This document shows positions 35,515 to 44,411 of a stretch of 64,000 bases of DNA, piece after piece. The notes under the pieces were generated by a model. It saw nothing but the letters and a program-made list of their open reading frames with translations, ran no database searches and was not told the origin of the DNA. The stretch's first letter is position 1; the number at the start of each line of letters is the position of its first letter. A program made the position numbers and the translations under genes. Origin of the DNA: Paenibacillus sp. R14(2021) (GTDB lineage Bacteria > Bacillota > Bacilli > Paenibacillales > Paenibacillaceae); assembly GCF_019431355.1 (NCBI RefSeq), contig NZ_CP080269.1:2701501-2765500 (forward strand), written 5' to 3'.

Positions 35515-36546
35515 TCACGGCTTCAGCCGAAGCAGTTCGTCCTCCAGCTGCCGTAAATCACCCGGCAGCGAAGCTTCAAAGGTTAATCGCTGCTTCGTGA
35601 TGGGGTGGGTGAACGAGAGCAGCGCAGCGTGCAGCGCTTGACGGTTCACAGCAGCCTCGAGCCTCGCGGAGCCTCCAGGCTTCACGGCCGCATCACCCTC
35701 TGCTCTCGGCACATTCGGCTCTCTCGCTTCTGTGCCAGCCTTCGCAGCAGCGCCCGCGCCGATCGCGAAGCCGTACAGCTTATCGCCAATCAATGGGCAG
35801 CCGACATGCTTCATATGTACCCGAATTTGGTGCGTCCGGCCCGTCTCCAGCTTCAGATTCACTTTAGAAGCGGCTGCCTCCCCGTAAACGGCCTCGACTT
35901 CATAATGCGTAACGGACGGATAGCCGTCAGGCGTCACGACGCGGAGATGCGGCTGATCCGCATCCCTGTCAATCGGTTCGTCAATCGTTGCCGCACGCTT
36001 TGCCGGGCAGCCATACACGTAAGCTCGATAGCGCTTATCCACTTCGCCGCTCTGCAGCTGTTCGGACAGCTGCTGATGAATATAGGCGGTTTTAGCTATG
36101 GCGACCAGCCCTGAGGTTTCCTCGTCGAGCCGATGGATCGGTCGGAACCGCACGCGTTCGCCGCGCTGCTTCCAGTGGTACACGACCCCATTGGCCAGCG
36201 TTCCCGTATAATGGCCGTGCGTCGGATGCACGATGATACCAGGGGGCTTATTGACAACGAGCAGGTCAGCATCCTCGTAGACGATATCGAGCGACATCGG
36301 CTCCGGCAGAATATCATCCGATTCTTCCTGCTCCATGCGCAGCTCCAGCAAATCGCCCGCGGCTACCCGGTCGTTGGTATAGACCCGCTCCCCGTTCACG
36401 GTAATGCCATGATCAGTCAGCTTCAGCCGCGACAGCAGCTTGCGCGAAACACCCAGCCGCCGCTCCAGTACGGTGCGCACCATTTTCCCCTCATCTTCCG
36501 CCGTTACGTCCACCGTCAATGGCGGATAGTACTGCAGCTCGCTCAT
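35515..36546 (-). CDS. RluA-family 23S rRNA/tRNA pseudouridine synthase
   Basis: 343-residue protein with an N-terminal S4 RNA-binding domain (RTVLERRLGVSRKLLSRLKLTDHGITVNGERV) and the catalytic aspartate in PIHRLDEETSGLV. The later KLETGRTHQIRVHMKHVGCPLIGDKLYG block completes the RluA signature. A low-complexity Ala/Gly insert (about 265-305) is unusual for the family. It converts specific uridines to pseudouridine. The start overlaps the stop of the upstream adenosyltransferase gene by four bases (ATGA), so the two are translationally coupled. Confidence 0.93.
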   Translation of the reverse strand: MSELQYYPPLTVDVTAEDEGKMVRTVLERRLGVSRKLLSRLKLTDHGITVNGERVYTNDRVAAGDLLELRMEQEESDDILPEPMSLDIVYEDADLLVVNKPPGIIVHPTHGHYTGTLANGVVYHWKQRGERVRFRPIHRLDEETSGLVAIAKTAYIHQQLSEQLQSGEVDKRYRAYVYGCPAKRAATIDEPIDRDADQPHLRVVTPDGYPSVTHYEVEAVYGEAAASKVNLKLETGRTHQIRVHMKHVGCPLIGDKLYGFAIGAGAAAKAGTEAREPNVPRAEGDAAVKPGGSARLEAAVNRQALHAALLSFTHPITKQRLTFEASLPGDLRQLEDELLRLKP

Positions 36547-37118
36547 GATTTCCGCGTGCGGAACACTTGCGCGCTTCGCACGTATTCCGTATCCGGCACG
36601 CCCAGCTTCGCATTCGCTGCACGGGCGGCTGCGAAGAAATAATCCGATAACCGGTTGATGTATATCATGACCGGCTGATGCACCTTCATCTCCCCGCTAA
36701 GCGTCACGACGCGACGTTCTGCCCTGCGGCAAACCGTCCGGCATACATGCAGCAGTGCGGACACCTCACTGCCCCCGGGCAGGATAAACCGCGTAATCTC
36801 CGGCGATGCCGCGACATGTTCATCCATCCACGCTTCAAGGCGCGCCGCCGACTCCGCAGCCAGCTTGAAATCCCGTCCCTCCGGATCTTGAAACGCCAGA
36901 TCAGAGCCGCAGTCGAACAGCTCCTGTTGAATTTCAAGGAGCTGGGCAGCCAGCTCATCCAGCTGACCCGCAGCCGCTGCCAGCGCAGCCGCCTGGCCAA
37001 CGAAGCTGTTCAATTCATCGATCGTGCCGTACGCCTCTACCCGGCTGTCGTCCTTGCGGACGCGTCCGCCTTTGACTGACGTTTCCCCGCCGTCTCCTGT
37101 TCGCGTATATAATTTCAT
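36543..37118 (-). CDS. pduO: Cob(I)yrinic acid a,c-diamide adenosyltransferase, PduO type
   Basis: 191-residue protein. The N-terminus KLYTRTGDGGETSVKGGRVRKDD is the ATP-binding loop of PduO-type corrinoid adenosyltransferases; AYGTIDELNSFVG and the C-terminal RTVCRRAERRVVTLSG...YINRLSDYFFAAARAAN are the other signature regions. It transfers adenosine to cob(I)alamin to make coenzyme B12. ATG 37118 follows a GA-rich site. It is cotranscribed with the overlapping pseudouridine synthase gene. Confidence 0.93.
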   Translation of the reverse strand: MKLYTRTGDGGETSVKGGRVRKDDSRVEAYGTIDELNSFVGQAAALAAAAGQLDELAAQLLEIQQELFDCGSDLAFQDPEGRDFKLAAESAARLEAWMDEHVAASPEITRFILPGGSEVSALLHVCRTVCRRAERRVVTLSGEMKVHQPVMIYINRLSDYFFAAARAANAKLGVPDTEYVRSAQVFRTRKS

Positions 37119-37270
37119 CCTGTCATTACTCCCCCTCGTACTCGCATAACACTAGTTAAACTATAGCACATTTACAGGCGCCCGCCGACACGGCTGCCGA
37201 TCGAGCGCACCCCTATCAAGCCAGGCGGCTGCGATTCGCAGACCTCGCCGCTTCAAACAGCTTCGAACGT

Positions 37271-38449
37271 CTAAGCCGTTCGCTCTTGGGCAGCCTCCCC
37301 GCGGAATTGCCCCGTTCGATATACCGCGATCAGTACAAGGCTGAACAGCAGGGCGGCGAGCGACATCGCGGAGAGAATCAGATAGAAATGTTGGCCCTGC
37401 ACCTTCTCGTACAGCCATCCTCCCGCGTAGGATGCAACTATGCCTGATATACCGAAGAACACCAGCGCCAGTACCGTTTGTCCCGTCGCCTTCCATTCCT
37501 CCGGAACGATCCGGTACAAATACTGAATGGCCGCGGAATAGAAGACCGGGAACGTAACTACCTGCAGCAGCTGCAGGTACGTCATGGCATGCGGATCCGT
37601 AATCCAAGCCGATAGGAAGAAACGGAGAAAATAGAAAAAGCTCGCCAGCGCAATCAGGGCCATCTCCCTGCCCTTGCGCATCCACCAGAAGCTGAGCGCG
37701 AAGACCAGAATTTCGCTTCCAGCAGCCAGGAACCACGCCTGCCCGACAAGCTCGGAGCCGCCGCCGAGCGCATGCAGGTGTACCCCCAGATACGTGTCGT
37801 TCATCCGAGCTGGGATCGCCGCAATGAAGATGAGAATGAGGAACATCAGCGTTTCGCGATGAGCAAGAAACTGTCCCAGACTCTTCATGGAGACCGGCTT
37901 ACCTGTCGACGGCGCATCGCGCAGCAGCAAGCAAACGATAAAGCTGATTACGCCGAAAAGCGCAAACAGCAGTCCCAAGCTTTCTTTGCCGAAATAGAGC
38001 ATGACGTAACCGACGGTAAGCGCCATAACGGCGTAGCCGAGCGCCCCGAACGTACGGATGGAGCCATAGCTGATACTCATCATCTCGGAGGACTGGAAGT
38101 TCAGACTCTCCGTCAGCGGATCCATCGGGAGCAGGAAGAAGAACAACAGCATCGTAAATACAACGAGCAGCAGGAAGCTGCCCGACGTGTAGAGGAAATA
38201 GCCTACGACGGTGGCGCACGCAATCAGGACGAGAAGCACGCCGCGAATCGTTTTGGCGCGGTCGCTGACGATGCCCCAGAATGGCGAGGAGAAAATCGAG
38301 ACAAAGCCGCCGGTTCCGATAATGATGCCGATCCGCGAGGCCGAGATGCCCTGCGCATCGAGATAGACAGGAAGGAATGAAATGAAAATAGCGAGCAGTG
38401 CAAAGAACAGAAAATTAAACGCACGCAGCATGGCTGCAGGTCTATGCAT
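37271..38449 (-). CDS. MFS transporter (nucleoside/3-phenylpropionate permease-like)
   Basis: 392-residue membrane protein with about 12 TM segments; ATG 38449 is chosen because GGAGG lies 11 bases upstream, while the longer frame has none. The N-terminus LRAFNFLFFALLAIFISFLPVYLDAQGISASRIGIIIGTGG and the WGIVSDRAKTIRGVLLV loop are typical of the MFS_1-like/HcaT group. Substrate unknown. It is flanked by the cobalamin gene and a Spo0E-like gene on the same strand without visible coupling. Confidence 0.87.
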   Translation of the reverse strand: MHRPAAMLRAFNFLFFALLAIFISFLPVYLDAQGISASRIGIIIGTGGFVSIFSSPFWGIVSDRAKTIRGVLLVLIACATVVGYFLYTSGSFLLLVVFTMLLFFFLLPMDPLTESLNFQSSEMMSISYGSIRTFGALGYAVMALTVGYVMLYFGKESLGLLFALFGVISFIVCLLLRDAPSTGKPVSMKSLGQFLAHRETLMFLILIFIAAIPARMNDTYLGVHLHALGGGSELVGQAWFLAAGSEILVFALSFWWMRKGREMALIALASFFYFLRFFLSAWITDPHAMTYLQLLQVVTFPVFYSAAIQYLYRIVPEEWKATGQTVLALVFFGISGIVASYAGGWLYEKVQGQHFYLILSAMSLAALLFSLVLIAVYRTGQFRGEAAQERTA

Positions 38450-38530
38450 ATGGCGATGAACCTCCTTCCTCTGGCAAAAAGAAAAGAAGTCCCGCGAAGG
38501 ACCTCTCTCCAGCAATTTCAATAAGGTTCC

Positions 38531-38746
38531 TCAATTTGAGGTCTGAACCCATTTTCTCTGAGATTGCATATATTCATTAATTTTCGTATCCAGCAGCCGG
38601 CTGATGCCGATGACCTTCTCCGAATCGAACGTCGCTTCTTCCACGTAGGATTGTTCCATTTTGAGGCGCAGCATATTGATTTCGTCTTCCAATCGTCGTA
38701 TGGACGATGAGGATACAAGCGTAAGACCCGTTCTCGCACAAGTCAA
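38531..38746 (-). CDS. Spo0E-like aspartyl-phosphate phosphatase
   Basis: 71-residue protein if translation begins at TTG 38746, which is seven bases after AGGAGG; an ATG 21 bp upstream would place that site inside the gene. The helical hairpin IRRLEDEINMLRLKMEQSYVEE and EKVIGISRLLDTKINEYM fits the Spo0E family, in which an S-x-x-LD motif contacts Spo0A phosphate (here SRLLD). Such proteins dephosphorylate Spo0A~P and delay sporulation. It is small, lies between an aminotransferase and an MFS gene and has no obvious terminator. Confidence 0.75.
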   Translation of the reverse strand: MTCARTGLTLVSSSSIRRLEDEINMLRLKMEQSYVEEATFDSEKVIGISRLLDTKINEYMQSQRKWVQTSN

Positions 38747-38789
38747 TGCCATCCCTCCTGTCATCAATCAACGAAGTAAACGGATCCTG

Positions 38790-40004
38790 TTATTCCCCTT
38801 TAAGCTTCCGAACGTAGAGGCCGATGCGTTCGATCGCCTCCGTAATGAGCGTCACGGAAGTCGCGTAGGAGCAGCGCAGATGTCCTTCGCCGCCGAGCCC
38901 GAACACGTCGCCTGGTACAGCCGCGACCTTCTGATCGTTCAGCAGCCCGGTAGCGAATTCTTCCGAGGTCAGGCCGAAGCCCGCAATGGAAGGAAACGCA
39001 TAGAATGCACCTTGCGGCTCATGGCACTGGAGTCCGATCTCGCGGAAGCCGTGTACGACCAGCCTACGGCGCTGATTATACGATTCCACCATGCGATTCT
39101 TCTCTTCCATGCCGTTGCGAAGCGCTTCAAGCGCTGCCACCTGCGCCATATTGGAGGCGCACATAACCGTGTATTGATGAATCTTCAGCATTGCGGAGAT
39201 CAGGTCCGGATGTCCGCAGGCGTACCCGATCCGCCAGCCTGTCATAGCGAACGACTTCGAGAAGCCGCTGACTAGAATCGTGCGATCCTTCATGCCCGGC
39301 ATCGCCGCGAAGCTGACATGTTTCGTGCCGTACGTAAGCTCCGCATAAATTTCATCGGAGATGACAATCAGATCGTTCTCTTCCACCACCTTCGCGATCG
39401 GCAGCCAATCCTCATAGGTCATGATGCCGCCCGTCGGATTGCTCGGATAACAGAGAATAAGCACCTTAGAGCGCGGCGTAATCGAAGCCCGCAGCGATTC
39501 CGCCGTCAGCTTGAATTGATCTTTCGCGAACGTCTCCACGCCAACCGGCACGCCGCCGCTCAGCGACGTAATCGGCGAGTAAGAGATGTAGCACGGCTCC
39601 GGAACCAGAATCTCATCCCCGGGAGCAATCAAGGCGCGCAGCGCCAAATCGATCGCTTCGCTGCCTCCGACGGTCACTATAATTTCTTTACCCGGATCAT
39701 AAGTAACATCAAACTGGCTGTGCAAATAATAGCCGATTTCCTCGCGAAGCTCGGGCGTTCCCGCATTGGACGTATATTGCGTCTTGCCCATCTCCAGCGC
39801 ATAGACGCAGGCTTCACGGACATGCCACGGCGTGACGAAATCCGGCTCGCCGACGCCCAGCGTGATGATATCCTTGCGGCCGCTTGCCAAATCGAAGAAA
39901 CGGCGGATGCCTGAAGGTTTAATCGCTCTAACCTGCGGCGATAAATAGTCGGCCATCGATGCGCGCATAGCCGGCGCGATTTGTTTTTCCTCGTCTTTAA
40001 TCAT
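38790..40004 (-). CDS. Class I/II aminotransferase (AlaT/YugH-like)
   Basis: 404-residue PLP enzyme. Visible motifs: DIITLGVGEPDF, TVGGSEAIDLALRALIAPGDEILVPEPCYISYSP, CYPSNPTGGIM, DEIYAELTYG, and the PLP lysine in SGFSKSFAMTGWRIGYACGHPD. It lies 14 bp after an Lrp/AsnC gene; this pairing is the same as B. subtilis yugG-yugH (AlaR-AlaT), where the enzyme acts as an alanine transaminase (established knowledge, applied by synteny). ATG 40004 with AAGGGG upstream. Confidence 0.85.
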   Translation of the reverse strand: MIKDEEKQIAPAMRASMADYLSPQVRAIKPSGIRRFFDLASGRKDIITLGVGEPDFVTPWHVREACVYALEMGKTQYTSNAGTPELREEIGYYLHSQFDVTYDPGKEIIVTVGGSEAIDLALRALIAPGDEILVPEPCYISYSPITSLSGGVPVGVETFAKDQFKLTAESLRASITPRSKVLILCYPSNPTGGIMTYEDWLPIAKVVEENDLIVISDEIYAELTYGTKHVSFAAMPGMKDRTILVSGFSKSFAMTGWRIGYACGHPDLISAMLKIHQYTVMCASNMAQVAALEALRNGMEEKNRMVESYNQRRRLVVHGFREIGLQCHEPQGAFYAFPSIAGFGLTSEEFATGLLNDQKVAAVPGDVFGLGGEGHLRCSYATSVTLITEAIERIGLYVRKLKGE

Positions 40005-40018
40005 AAGGAAATCACCCC

Positions 40019-40516
40019 TTACGGTGAGATGAGAAGACGATGGTCATCCTCATGCTCTTCGAATATAATGCCGTCCTGCTTATATTTTTTCAAAATAAAA
40101 AAGGTTTTCGTGGAAAGCACGGCATCGATCGGGGACAGCTTATTGGATACGAAGGAAGCAACGTCTTTCAATGTTTTCCCTTGTACTTCAACAAGCAGGT
40201 CGTACGCGCCCGACATGAGATAAACCGATTTCACCTCAGGATATAAATAAATCCGTTCCGCGATGCCCTCGAAGCCTCGGCCGCGTTCCGGCGTGATCTG
40301 AACCTCTATAAGTGCGGTAACCTTCTCATCTTCAACCTTGCTCCAATTGACAACGGTCGCATATTTGACGATGACATGATCCTGCTCCATCTCCGCAATC
40401 GCCTGCTTCACTTCATCCACGGGTGCGGCGAGCATCGTCGCGATCAAATCCGCAGAGCGTCTTGCATCCTCTTTCAGCAGTTCAAGTATTTGCATTTTCC
40501 GTTCATTCATCGTCAA
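40019..40516 (-). CDS. Lrp/AsnC family transcriptional regulator (AlaR/YugG-like)
   Basis: 165-residue protein with an N-terminal helix-turn-helix (MQILELLKEDARRSADLIATML) and a C-terminal RAM/AsnC ligand-binding domain (KVTALIEVQITPERGRGFEGIAERIYLYPEVKSVYLMSGAYDLLVEVQG). It binds an amino acid and senses its level. It shares an operon with the aminotransferase gene that follows 14 bp later, as in B. subtilis alaR-alaT, and probably autoregulates. Confidence 0.88.
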   Translation of the reverse strand: MTMNERKMQILELLKEDARRSADLIATMLAAPVDEVKQAIAEMEQDHVIVKYATVVNWSKVEDEKVTALIEVQITPERGRGFEGIAERIYLYPEVKSVYLMSGAYDLLVEVQGKTLKDVASFVSNKLSPIDAVLSTKTFFILKKYKQDGIIFEEHEDDHRLLISP

Positions 40517-40635
40517 ACCCTCCTGATCTTAACTATAAGGACTATATTACAACGAATCCAAGCTTCCTGCAAAGCATAAAAGCGTCAAAGCCCGCCCCTT
40601 GCCGAAGATGGATTCCCTGCCGCATAGCGATCAAA

Positions 40636-40662
40636 ATGAAAAAGACCCCGAATGGGGTCTTC
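40636..40662 (-). terminator. Terminator after the CotF-like gene
   Basis: AAGACCCC/GGGGTCTT stem with a 4-base loop and a T run on the minus strand, ten bases beyond the coat-gene stop. Confidence 0.85.
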
Positions 40663-40671
40663 CTGAAGCCG

Positions 40672-41109
40672 CTACATATAGAACTGATGTTGCCCCTGCT
40701 GCTGGCCGCTCTGCGGCTGCGTTTGCTGATAGGTCTGATGCTGCTGGTTCTGGTACTGCTGGTTGTGGATCGATTGACCCAGACCCAGCTGCTGCAGCAG
40801 CTGAACCGTCTTTTGTTCCATCTGCTGATTCTGCTTCAACTGCTTGTCAATCTCCTGGCGAAGCACCGGCGATGCCGCGGTATATAATTGGTTCTGTTCC
40901 ATCACTTGAAAGAACTGTCCCTGCATTTGCAGGGTGCTGTTCAATAAGTTAGTGAACAATTGGCGAACCTGCTGACTGCTGGATTCCGTTGCCGCAGTCG
41001 CATATTCGCCGACTACGCGCTTCAGGTCGGACAGCACCGAGGATGCCAGGTCCTCGTCCGACAGCAGGGCATGAGCGTGCGCTTGGGCTTGTCCTTGTTG
41101 TTGATACAT
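40672..41109 (-). CDS. Spore coat protein, CotF family
   Basis: 145-residue protein; ATG 41109 with GGGAGG ten bases upstream. Region 15-95 is helical and resembles the ferritin-like CotF fold (LLSDEDLASSVLSDLKRVVGEYATAATESSSQQVRQLFTNLLNSTL). The last 35 residues are Gln-rich (QQ, HQ), typical of spore-coat proteins. It is the last gene of the coat cluster on this strand. Confidence 0.85.
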   Translation of the reverse strand: MYQQQGQAQAHAHALLSDEDLASSVLSDLKRVVGEYATAATESSSQQVRQLFTNLLNSTLQMQGQFFQVMEQNQLYTAASPVLRQEIDKQLKQNQQMEQKTVQLLQQLGLGQSIHNQQYQNQQHQTYQQTQPQSGQQQGQHQFYM

Positions 41110-41144
41110 ATAGGTTATTCCTCCCGCTGTATTGGTTTCATGAA

Positions 41145-41375
41145 TTAATGCTGCTGCGGCTGTGTAGGCGCAAGCTGCTGATGCTGACCGATTGCTTGAA
41201 GCAGCATTTGGGCGTGCTGCTGATGCTGCTGAATCATATGCATGCTCGCTTGTTTGAGCGCGGCGTTGTTCGCCGATACAGCCATGACCGCATTCTGTTT
41301 AATGAGCAAATCCTCATTTGAAATGCAGTCTACCAGGTATTCCAATTCCTTGGACGTTAACGCTTGAATCAACAT
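41145..41375 (-). CDS. Small spore coat-associated protein with Gln/His-rich tail
   Basis: 76-residue protein from ATG 41375, immediately after AGGAGGGG. The first 40 residues (MLIQALTSKELEYLVDCISNED...) are helical, and the tail is rich in Gln and His (QQHQQH, QHQQLAPTQPQQH). It resembles the short CotF-like partner found beside CotF genes in Paenibacillaceae. Cotranscribed with the CotF-like gene 35 bp downstream. Confidence 0.7.
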   Translation of the reverse strand: MLIQALTSKELEYLVDCISNEDLLIKQNAVMAVSANNAALKQASMHMIQQHQQHAQMLLQAIGQHQQLAPTQPQQH

Positions 41376-41483
41376 AACCCCTCCTAATTTCCATGGCATT
41401 TAACCCCAGTTTAGTATGTCCTGCCCGGTTATTTCCTATGTAACGCTTCTCCCCCGAAGGGAAGAAACCGATTCAGGCGGCAT

Positions 41484-42149
41484 CTAAGGCAAATGCACCG
41501 TCTTCACATGATCAAAATGTAGATAGACCGCGTTTCCGCCCGCCGTGGACAGCTCGATCATATTTTGGTCGAGGCTCTTGAGCACGCCGATCTTGCTTGG
41601 ATTCTCGCCAAGGTCCAAAATAACGAATTCGCCGATCAGCTTGCGTAGCTGTTGATCAAAGGTGCGGGCAAGCGTGATGGGTGACGGTTTAAGCGGGAAT
41701 TGCTCCGGCGTCAGCGTGTACGGCGTAACGTTCGGGTTGTAGGGGATCAAAAACTTCAGATGCTGCAGTGACACGATCACGGAATGATACACCGGCGAGT
41801 AGAAAACGAAGAAATCATTCATCACGCTCGTTAAATACCCGTGGATAGACTGATTTCCTGTGATATAAATTTCGGAGAACATCCCCTTGGCGTTCATGAG
41901 CACTTTACGGTAAGAGATGGGGTCATTCTGCGGTTCGAACGGAAGATCGGGTACATCAATTTCCTGCGTCTCGCTTTTCGCCAAGCGGAGCTGCTGCAGA
42001 TGAAGAAGCGGAATGTAGAGGAACTGTGTACCGTTATGAATAACGAGAATATCTTGACCCAAATCAATGAGCTTACCGCGTATCGGGAGTGTTTTCCCTG
42101 AAATATCCAATTCTACAAATCGATCTAATAAAGGGTGGCGTTGTTTCAT
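41484..42149 (-). CDS. CotB/DUF2642-like spore coat protein with Sm-like repeats
   Basis: 221-residue protein, ATG 42149 behind AAAGGAGG. It contains at least two Sm-like beta units. One covers residues 10-55 (RFVELDISGKTLPIRGKLIDLGQDILVIHNG..YIPLLHLQQLRL). The other covers the C-terminal 50 residues (LIGEFVILDLGENPSKIGVLKSLDQNMIELST..VYLHFDHVKTVHL). This matches the repeat seen in B. subtilis CotB and DUF2642 proteins. No SKR tail is present. It lies in the coat cluster; a coat role is inferred from this. Confidence 0.72.
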   Translation of the reverse strand: MKQRHPLLDRFVELDISGKTLPIRGKLIDLGQDILVIHNGTQFLYIPLLHLQQLRLAKSETQEIDVPDLPFEPQNDPISYRKVLMNAKGMFSEIYITGNQSIHGYLTSVMNDFFVFYSPVYHSVIVSLQHLKFLIPYNPNVTPYTLTPEQFPLKPSPITLARTFDQQLRKLIGEFVILDLGENPSKIGVLKSLDQNMIELSTAGGNAVYLHFDHVKTVHLP

Positions 42150-42274
42150 GAAATCGACCTCCTTTCATCTTATAATTTGCATCCATGCATAGAGATTGAA
42201 CAGACATTGCTGCCAAACATGCTTGCATAATAGATCGCCTGCATGATGTCCGGAAATGATGAAGGGTGAGGACA

Positions 42275-42972
42275 TCAGCTCCCTAACGCCAATAAGGACA
42301 GCAGCGCAGCAGCAGCAAGCCATTCCATCGGCACGCCTAGGCCGGATCCAATAAAGAACCCCGCCCGGGTGGCCACGACGATGGACATACAAATTTGAAA
42401 AAGCCGCCAATCGACAGGAGCATCCTCATGGGATTCCATGAAAGATTCAAACAGGCTTCTTCTTCCTAAAGCAGCTTCTTTCATCCATGGCATTACGCTC
42501 TCTGCCGTCGGCAGCTTCGTTATGCTTCGTCCCTGCTGAACGAGGCGGCGAAATCTGCCTAGGTATTTGTCTGAGAAAAATAAGATACAGCAGCCCTGTC
42601 ATGACACGAATGCCAATCAGGAAGCAAAGCGCCAGAATAAATCAGAATAATCAATGCCGGACCCGCGTGCAGAAGCCGATGCTGTCCAGCAGAATTGACA
42701 TCGGACAGGAAGCGAGGATCGTAATCGCGGCGCCGCTGACGATATTGGCGGCAGGAATGAGCTGCTCGGAAGGTACGATGCCGGCTGCAATAAGAACGAC
42801 GGCTCCTGCTGTTGAAGGAAGGATGGGAAATAAATGCTGGGGGCGCCAAACGGTGAAAGGAATCGTGCATGTGAATAGGACGACGGCCAAAATGATGCAT
42901 GAGTACGAACGGAACTCCGGTCAGCAAACCGATGACCGCCGCACAGAATGCCAGCAATTGAACTCCCCCCAT
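42275..42972 (-). pseudogene. Possible decayed membrane protein gene(s)
   Basis: Several overlapping minus-strand frames carry hydrophobic stretches. They include MGGVQLLAFCAAVIGLLTGV near 42970, ILAVVLFTCTIPFTV and AGAVVLIAAGIVPSEQLIPA in a second frame (42660-42900), FLIGIRVMTGLLYLIFL near 42600, and LFQICMSIVVATRAGFFIG with MEWLAAAALLSLLALGS near 42280-42400. No single frame spans the region. This fits an old membrane gene with frameshifts between the two CotB-like genes. No specific family recognised; chance hydrophobic frames remain possible. Confidence 0.4.
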
Positions 42973-43028
42973 GCCAGCTTATGAGGCTGGCGACAGGGCT
43001 GGCGGCCGAGGCCAGCCCTGTCTAGCAA

Positions 43029-43745
43029 TCAGCCTTTATTGCCGCGCGGAGAGCCTGTACGCGTGCTGGAAGTTTTACCGCTTTTTTTGCCGCCGCTTTT
43101 GCTGCTTGTGTTGTTGTTCGCTGCGTTTTTGTTTGAGCCGGAGGATTTGCCGGATTTGTTTCCGCCGCTGCCGTTGCTGCCTTTGGTGTTGTTGCTTGCA
43201 TACATACCAGCGGTTTTAACCGTTTTGATATGGTAGAGAGGAATCGTGACAAGCTCTTGGCCTACGACAAGTAGAAGCGATTCGTTGCCGACTTGCGTGA
43301 TGAAGCCTTCGATTTTCTCAGGGCCGCCCCAGTTGATTTGCACGAATTTTTGCGTCAGCTGGCGAAGAACGCCGACGAAGCTGCCTGCTACGATTACTTG
43401 CGTGTTGCCGCCGGATTTGCTCGTATTGCCTGCAAGATCGGTGACGCTTTTAACATGGCTGGCATTGATATATACAAGGCCGCCTGTTGTTTTGAGGACG
43501 ACGTAGCCACGCTGAACGGAAACCAATTTACCTTCAAGCGATTCCGGGCCGCCGCGGTTGATTTTAACATTCATGCCGACTTGAGCTGCCAGGAAGTTTT
43601 GGCTTCCGGACGTTCTGTGGCTCTTGTGACTCTTGTGGCCTTTGTCGCAGCAGTGATTTTGGTTGCCCATACCTTGGTTACCCATACCTTGGTTCGCATA
43701 CATACCGTACGGTTTGTAGCTCACTGCATCGTTCCAATAATTCAT
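43029..43745 (-). CDS. CotB-like spore coat protein with Ser/Lys-rich tail
   Basis: 238-residue protein. After a Gly/Asn/His-rich head, two Sm-like repeats follow: VGMNVKINRGGPESLEGKLV with HVKSVTDLA, and KFVQINWGGPEKIEGFITQV with YHIKTVK. These match the RGGPE-containing repeats of B. subtilis CotB (family knowledge). The last 55 residues are almost only Gly, Ser, Asn, Lys, Thr (for example SGGKKSGKTSSTRTGSPR), like the SKR tail of CotB that CotH phosphorylates. It is divergent from the collagen-like/CotH genes, matching the cotB-cotH neighbourhood. It should sit in the outer coat. Confidence 0.8.
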   Translation of the reverse strand: MNYWNDAVSYKPYGMYANQGMGNQGMGNQNHCCDKGHKSHKSHRTSGSQNFLAAQVGMNVKINRGGPESLEGKLVSVQRGYVVLKTTGGLVYINASHVKSVTDLAGNTSKSGGNTQVIVAGSFVGVLRQLTQKFVQINWGGPEKIEGFITQVGNESLLLVVGQELVTIPLYHIKTVKTAGMYASNNTKGSNGSGGNKSGKSSGSNKNAANNNTSSKSGGKKSGKTSSTRTGSPRGNKG

Positions 43746-44047
43746 ACTAAAATCCCTCCGTAATTAATAGATTCTAACCTGTACCCATGAAAGACCAAAG
43801 GGCGCAACACGATCCGATTACCACTACCAAAATAACGGTTCATCTACTCGCTTCGGCACTCATCCCTCCATTACTTGCCCCTGTGAAATCTATCATGGGA
43901 GACAATTTATAATGTATTTATATGTATCCCGTATGAGAGCGGTACTAGATTGATATCTATTTTCTATAAGATTAAGCATATGACCCAGATCGATTACTAG
44001 ATTTAAGACATAGCTTGTATAGAAACTATTAAAAGGAGTTGGAGCAA
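43746..44047. other. Divergent intergenic region between coat genes
   Basis: No gene seen. The 302 bp between the CotB-like gene and the collagen-like gene should hold two mother-cell promoters. I found no clear SigE/SigK or GerE consensus by eye. Confidence 0.5.
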
Positions 44048-44368
44048 TTGCCAAACAATCAGAAGAAAAATCAAAAGGCTCAACAGCGTTCTGAAGGTGT
44101 TTACGGTTACGACCGGACACAAGGTGTGGGCGGCACGCAAGGTTCCATGGGTTCCCCAGGCGAAGGCGGCACGCAAGGCTCCCGCGGTTCGAAAGGCTCG
44201 AAAGGCGAAGGCGGCACCCAAGGTTCCCGTGGTTCGCATGGCTCGAAAGGCGTAGGCGGCACCCAAGGTTCCCGTGGCTCGCAAGGTTCCAAGGGATCTC
44301 GAGGCTCAAAGGGTTCTAAAGGTTCTAAAGGTTCTAAAGGCTCCAACGGTTCCCGCGGCGCAAGGTAA
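44048..44368 (+). CDS. Ser/Lys/Arg-rich collagen-like repeat protein (candidate CotH substrate, CotG-like position)
   Basis: 106-residue protein, TTG 44048 with AAAAGGAG nine bases upstream; an earlier TTG abuts the site. After a 25-residue polar head (PNNQKKNQKAQQRSEG), the rest is glycine every third residue (GTQ GSR GSK GSK GEG...), a collagen-type G-X-Y pattern with almost no proline. Most X-Y pairs are Ser-Lys, Ser-Arg or Thr-Gln, so it also resembles the SKR tracts of CotB and CotG that the CotH kinase phosphorylates. It precedes cotH and is divergent from a CotB-like gene. Exposed on the spore surface is likely. Confidence 0.75.
   Translation: MPNNQKKNQKAQQRSEGVYGYDRTQGVGGTQGSMGSPGEGGTQGSRGSKGSKGEGGTQGSRGSHGSKGVGGTQGSRGSQGSKGSRGSKGSKGSKGSKGSNGSRGAR
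44105..44365 (+). repeat. Minisatellite encoding GTQ-GSR-GSK collagen-like units
   Basis: Degenerate 36-45-bp units beginning GGCACGCAAGG / GGCACCCAAGG (four copies), ending in a run of GGTTCTAAA 9-mers (44307-44341). Nine-base steps keep the frame, so copy number may vary between strains by slippage. Confidence 0.8.
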
Positions 44369-44411
44369 GGTGTGACCAATAGACGATCGCCCGCATAGTG
44401 TAAATAAGCTG

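Noticed and set aside
37161-37736. 191-codon minus-strand frame overlapping the MFS gene near 37.3 kb
   Set aside because: It is an out-of-frame reading of the MFS gene with cysteine- and arginine-rich nonsense sequence.
44048-44368. Short tandem units as a possible CRISPR array
   Set aside because: The units are coding, with no unique spacers of constant length, and translate into one G-X-Y repeat protein.
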